Part shown: positions 7,086 through 9,121 of the stretch, piece by piece
How the letters are laid out: every line of letters starts with the position of its first letter
Numbering within the stretch: position 1 is the first letter of the stretch
DNA from: Cohaesibacteraceae bacterium
Lineage (GTDB): Bacteria; Pseudomonadota; Alphaproteobacteria; Rhizobiales; Cohaesibacteraceae
Direction of reading: 5' to 3'
DNA: 9,121 nt
Assembly: GCA_016764535.1 (NCBI GenBank)
Contig: JAESRR010000159.1
Location: forward strand, 11,557 to 20,677
Made by a program: the position numbers and the translations under genes
Notes under the pieces: generated by a model
Seen by the model: the letters and a program-made list of their open reading frames with translations, nothing else
Databases searched by the model: none
What the model was told of the DNA's origin: nothing

Positions 7086-8038
7086 TTGGTGTGATTTCCT
7101 ATCTGATTTTTTTCGTCACAGTGGCGTCCATATTGTCGATAGCTGTTTTGGGCCTGAACCTTCAGTGGGGTAATACAGGCCTGTTTAACGGTGGAGTTGC
7201 CGCATTCATCGGAGCAGGAGCGTATGGGCTTGTTATTTTGGGTGGAACAGCCCAGCCGGATCATCTGGGTGGATATGGGCTGTTTTATCCTCTCGCACTA
7301 TTGGGCGGGATGATTGTCGCGGGAATACTGGCCTGGCTGGTTGGAATTCTGACAATGCGATTGCGGCACGATTATTTGGCAATTGCCACGTTTGGTGTAG
7401 CAGTGGCGTTTGAAAATTTCATGCGCAATTCCGATAAAATATCCGGTGGAGCCAAGGGGATACGTGGGTTTGAAAGGCCGTTTGAAGCATTCATCGGTGA
7501 TCCGTTTTACTTCAGTATTGGTTTCTTTATTTTTGCAATGACCATGTTGGTACTTGTCTATATATTTTTGGAAAAACTGATCCGGTCTCCGTTTGGGAGA
7601 TTGCTAAGAGCGATCAGGGAAGATGAAACTGCCGCACAATCGCTCGGTAAAAACCCGGGCAGTATTCGTCTGAAAGCATTTGTGGCCGGGTCAATGATCA
7701 TGGGTCTTGCCGGCGGTTTGTACGCAACATTTTACGCATTTATCAGCCCCCAGGACATTCTGCCAACACTGACTTTTCAGATTTGGGCAATGTTGATTGT
7801 TGGCGGAGCTGGAAACAACAAAGGCGCTATAGCCGGAGCATTTCTAATCTGGGGCGTCTGGACGCTTAGTGGCTGGGGATTGTCACGCTTTGCGCCTTTG
7901 GAAGCCCAGCTATATGCCGGAACCATTCAGTACATTTTGATCGGCGTCATAATTGTCGGAATGCTGTTATGGCGGCCTCAGGGGCTGTTCCCGGAGAAAC
8001 TTGTCGTCTCACAAACAGGAGATCGCGCGCAATCTTGA
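7082..8038 (+). CDS. livM: HAAT ABC transporter permease, LivM type (importer 2)
   Basis: This 318-residue inner-membrane permease is the second half of the importer 2 channel. LivM-type features are ALGLNLQWGNTGLFNGG near residues 22-38, 'RLRHDYLAIATFGVAVAFEN' at about 93-112, GAKGIRGF, and the coupling loop SPFGRLLRAIREDETAAQSLGKN starting at residue 169. The family ending LLWRPQGLFPEK is also present. Length and topology (about nine membrane segments) fit LivM without the extra N-terminal extension of the E. coli protein. It overlaps the LivH stop by 4 bp (ATGA) and has the strongest ribosome binding site of the cluster, GGGGAGGA at 7068-7075. Confidence 0.95.
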   Translation: MIGVISYLIFFVTVASILSIAVLGLNLQWGNTGLFNGGVAAFIGAGAYGLVILGGTAQPDHLGGYGLFYPLALLGGMIVAGILAWLVGILTMRLRHDYLAIATFGVAVAFENFMRNSDKISGGAKGIRGFERPFEAFIGDPFYFSIGFFIFAMTMLVLVYIFLEKLIRSPFGRLLRAIREDETAAQSLGKNPGSIRLKAFVAGSMIMGLAGGLYATFYAFISPQDILPTLTFQIWAMLIVGGAGNNKGAIAGAFLIWGVWTLSGWGLSRFAPLEAQLYAGTIQYILIGVIIVGMLLWRPQGLFPEKLVVSQTGDRAQS

Positions 8039-8082
8039 ATTTCAGGCAAATGATTTGAATAGAACGAACAAGGGAGAGAAAA

Positions 8083-9121
8083 ATGAACTCGTACAAAATT
8101 TCACGTATCGGCTTTATCGCCGCAGGATTGATGATCGGATTAACTGGATTATCCAGTGAAGCTGCCGCTCAGGCTTGTACAGTAAAAATTGGCGCTGTGT
8201 TGCCTACTTCAGTTGATTGGGGACGGCCCATAGCCGAAACTGCCAAATTCGCAGTTGACCTTGCCAATGAAGCGGGCGGTATTTCCGGGTGTTCTGTGGA
8301 GTTGATTTTGCGCGATTCCCAGGTGGATCCGAAAGTTGGCGTAGATGCTGCAAAAGCGCTGGTCGACCTCGATAAAATCAAAGTGCTCCTTGGGGCTGTG
8401 TCCAGCGGAGTTTCCATGCCGATACTGACTTCGGTAACCGTGCCTTCCGGCGTGATGCAGATGTCCTGTTGTTCATCCTCGACCGGCTTCACGGGTTTGG
8501 CAATGGAAGGCAAGACGAAAGGTCTATGGTTTCGTACTTTTGCTACAACAGGTGTACAAACAGCTGTCGGTGCCATGGTTGCCCGGGAGCAAGGTTACAA
8601 GAGTGTTGTCGTTCTCTACAAAAACGATGATTGGGGTCAGGATATGACCCGATTAATTGCGGAGAACTTCAAATCTGTGGGCGTTGAAGTCACCGGTTCC
8701 ATTGCAATTAACGATGGCCAGGCGTCATATCGCGCTGAAGTAACCGAAGCTTTAAAGGGCAATCCGCAGGCTATTTATCTGGCACTCTATCCAAAGGAAG
8801 GAACCTCCGTTGTACGCGAGTGGCTTTCTTTGGGTGGCACACAGAACATGATCATGGCCAATTCTCTTAAGTCCGATGAATTTCGTGACAATGTCGGCCT
8901 GAAATATCTTGGCAATGCATTGGGGACAGATACTTCTTCTCCTCGTGTAGAATCTGCCAGTGCCTTCATCGAAATGTACAAGGCAAAATTCGGCACGGAA
9001 CCAAATGGTCCCGGTCTGTCCAATAGTTTCGATGCGACCATGATTGCATTACTTGCAATGGAAGCGGCTGGAAAAGATGCAACGGGTGCAGAAATTGCAT
9101 CGCAAGTTGCAAGAGTAACTG
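8083..9121 (+). CDS. HAAT-family ABC transporter substrate-binding protein, importer 2 (3' end outside window)
   Basis: The frame is open from ATG 8083 to the window end, giving 346 residues without a stop. It has a Sec signal peptide: a short basic start, a hydrophobic core at about 9-24 and a likely AAA|QA cleavage after residue 29. Mature text follows the Peripla_BP_6 fold: CTVKIGAVLPTS, 'GRPIAETAKFAVDLANEAGG', VELILRDSQVDP, then the hinge region YKSVVVLYKNDDWGQDM and 'PNGPGLSNSFDATMIALLAM'. Cys32 and Cys70 are placed like a disulfide-forming pair, and a Cys129-Cys130 pair lies near the expected ligand cleft. There is no lipobox, so it should be a soluble periplasmic protein. It follows LivM after 44 bp with AGGGAG at 8071-8076, so it can be translated strongly and independently. 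The ligand is unknown. It differs clearly from the SBP of importer 1. Confidence 0.93.
   Translation, partial: MNSYKISRIGFIAAGLMIGLTGLSSEAAAQACTVKIGAVLPTSVDWGRPIAETAKFAVDLANEAGGISGCSVELILRDSQVDPKVGVDAAKALVDLDKIKVLLGAVSSGVSMPILTSVTVPSGVMQMSCCSSSTGFTGLAMEGKTKGLWFRTFATTGVQTAVGAMVAREQGYKSVVVLYKNDDWGQDMTRLIAENFKSVGVEVTGSIAINDGQASYRAEVTEALKGNPQAIYLALYPKEGTSVVREWLSLGGTQNMIMANSLKSDEFRDNVGLKYLGNALGTDTSSPRVESASAFIEMYKAKFGTEPNGPGLSNSFDATMIALLAMEAAGKDATGAEIASQVARVT

Noticed and set aside
8039..8082. Possible hairpin between LivM and the SBP gene
   Set aside because: Only 4-bp pairings were found in this A-rich gap, too weak to call a terminator or processing site.

Overview
The window is about 9.1 kb of densely packed bacterial DNA of moderate GC content. 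It carries parts of two branched-chain amino-acid-type (HAAT/Liv family) ABC importers, with a divergently regulated metabolic locus between them. Gene style suggests a proteobacterium, most likely an alphaproteobacterium: several HAAT systems close together, an FCD-type GntR regulator, and ATGA or 8-bp overlaps between genes. This is inferred from gene content only and cannot be settled from the window. No rRNA, tRNA, CRISPR array, insertion sequence or integrase was seen.

Left part (1-2295, + strand): the 3' end of importer operon 1. It holds the C-terminal part of a periplasmic substrate-binding protein (SBP), a LivF-type ATPase and a LivH-type permease. The matching LivG ATPase and LivM permease are not in the window and presumably lie upstream. 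A strong 13-bp stem-loop sits between the SBP gene and the ATPase gene. The operon converges on the regulator gene across 137 bp that hold only an imperfect inverted repeat.

Middle (2433-3227): a GntR-family, FCD-domain repressor-type regulator on the - strand, then a 138-bp divergent promoter region. That region has a perfect TTGACA -35 box and a pseudo-palindrome lying in the promoter spacer.

Right part (3228-9121, + strand): one tightly coupled transcription unit of seven genes. In order they encode a small TIGR04076-like protein with three cysteines, an aldo/keto reductase (AKR), LivG ATPase, LivF ATPase, LivH permease, LivM permease and an SBP that runs off the window end. The first six genes overlap by 4 or 8 bp at every junction. 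The SBP follows after 44 bp with its own strong ribosome binding site. This is a complete importer coupled to two cytoplasmic proteins, so the likely job is uptake and first-step conversion of one small molecule, switched by the divergent GntR regulator in response to that molecule or a product. The ligand cannot be read from the sequence. The most notable detail is that the AKR keeps Asp, Tyr and Lys of the catalytic tetrad but has Phe where the active-site His is expected.
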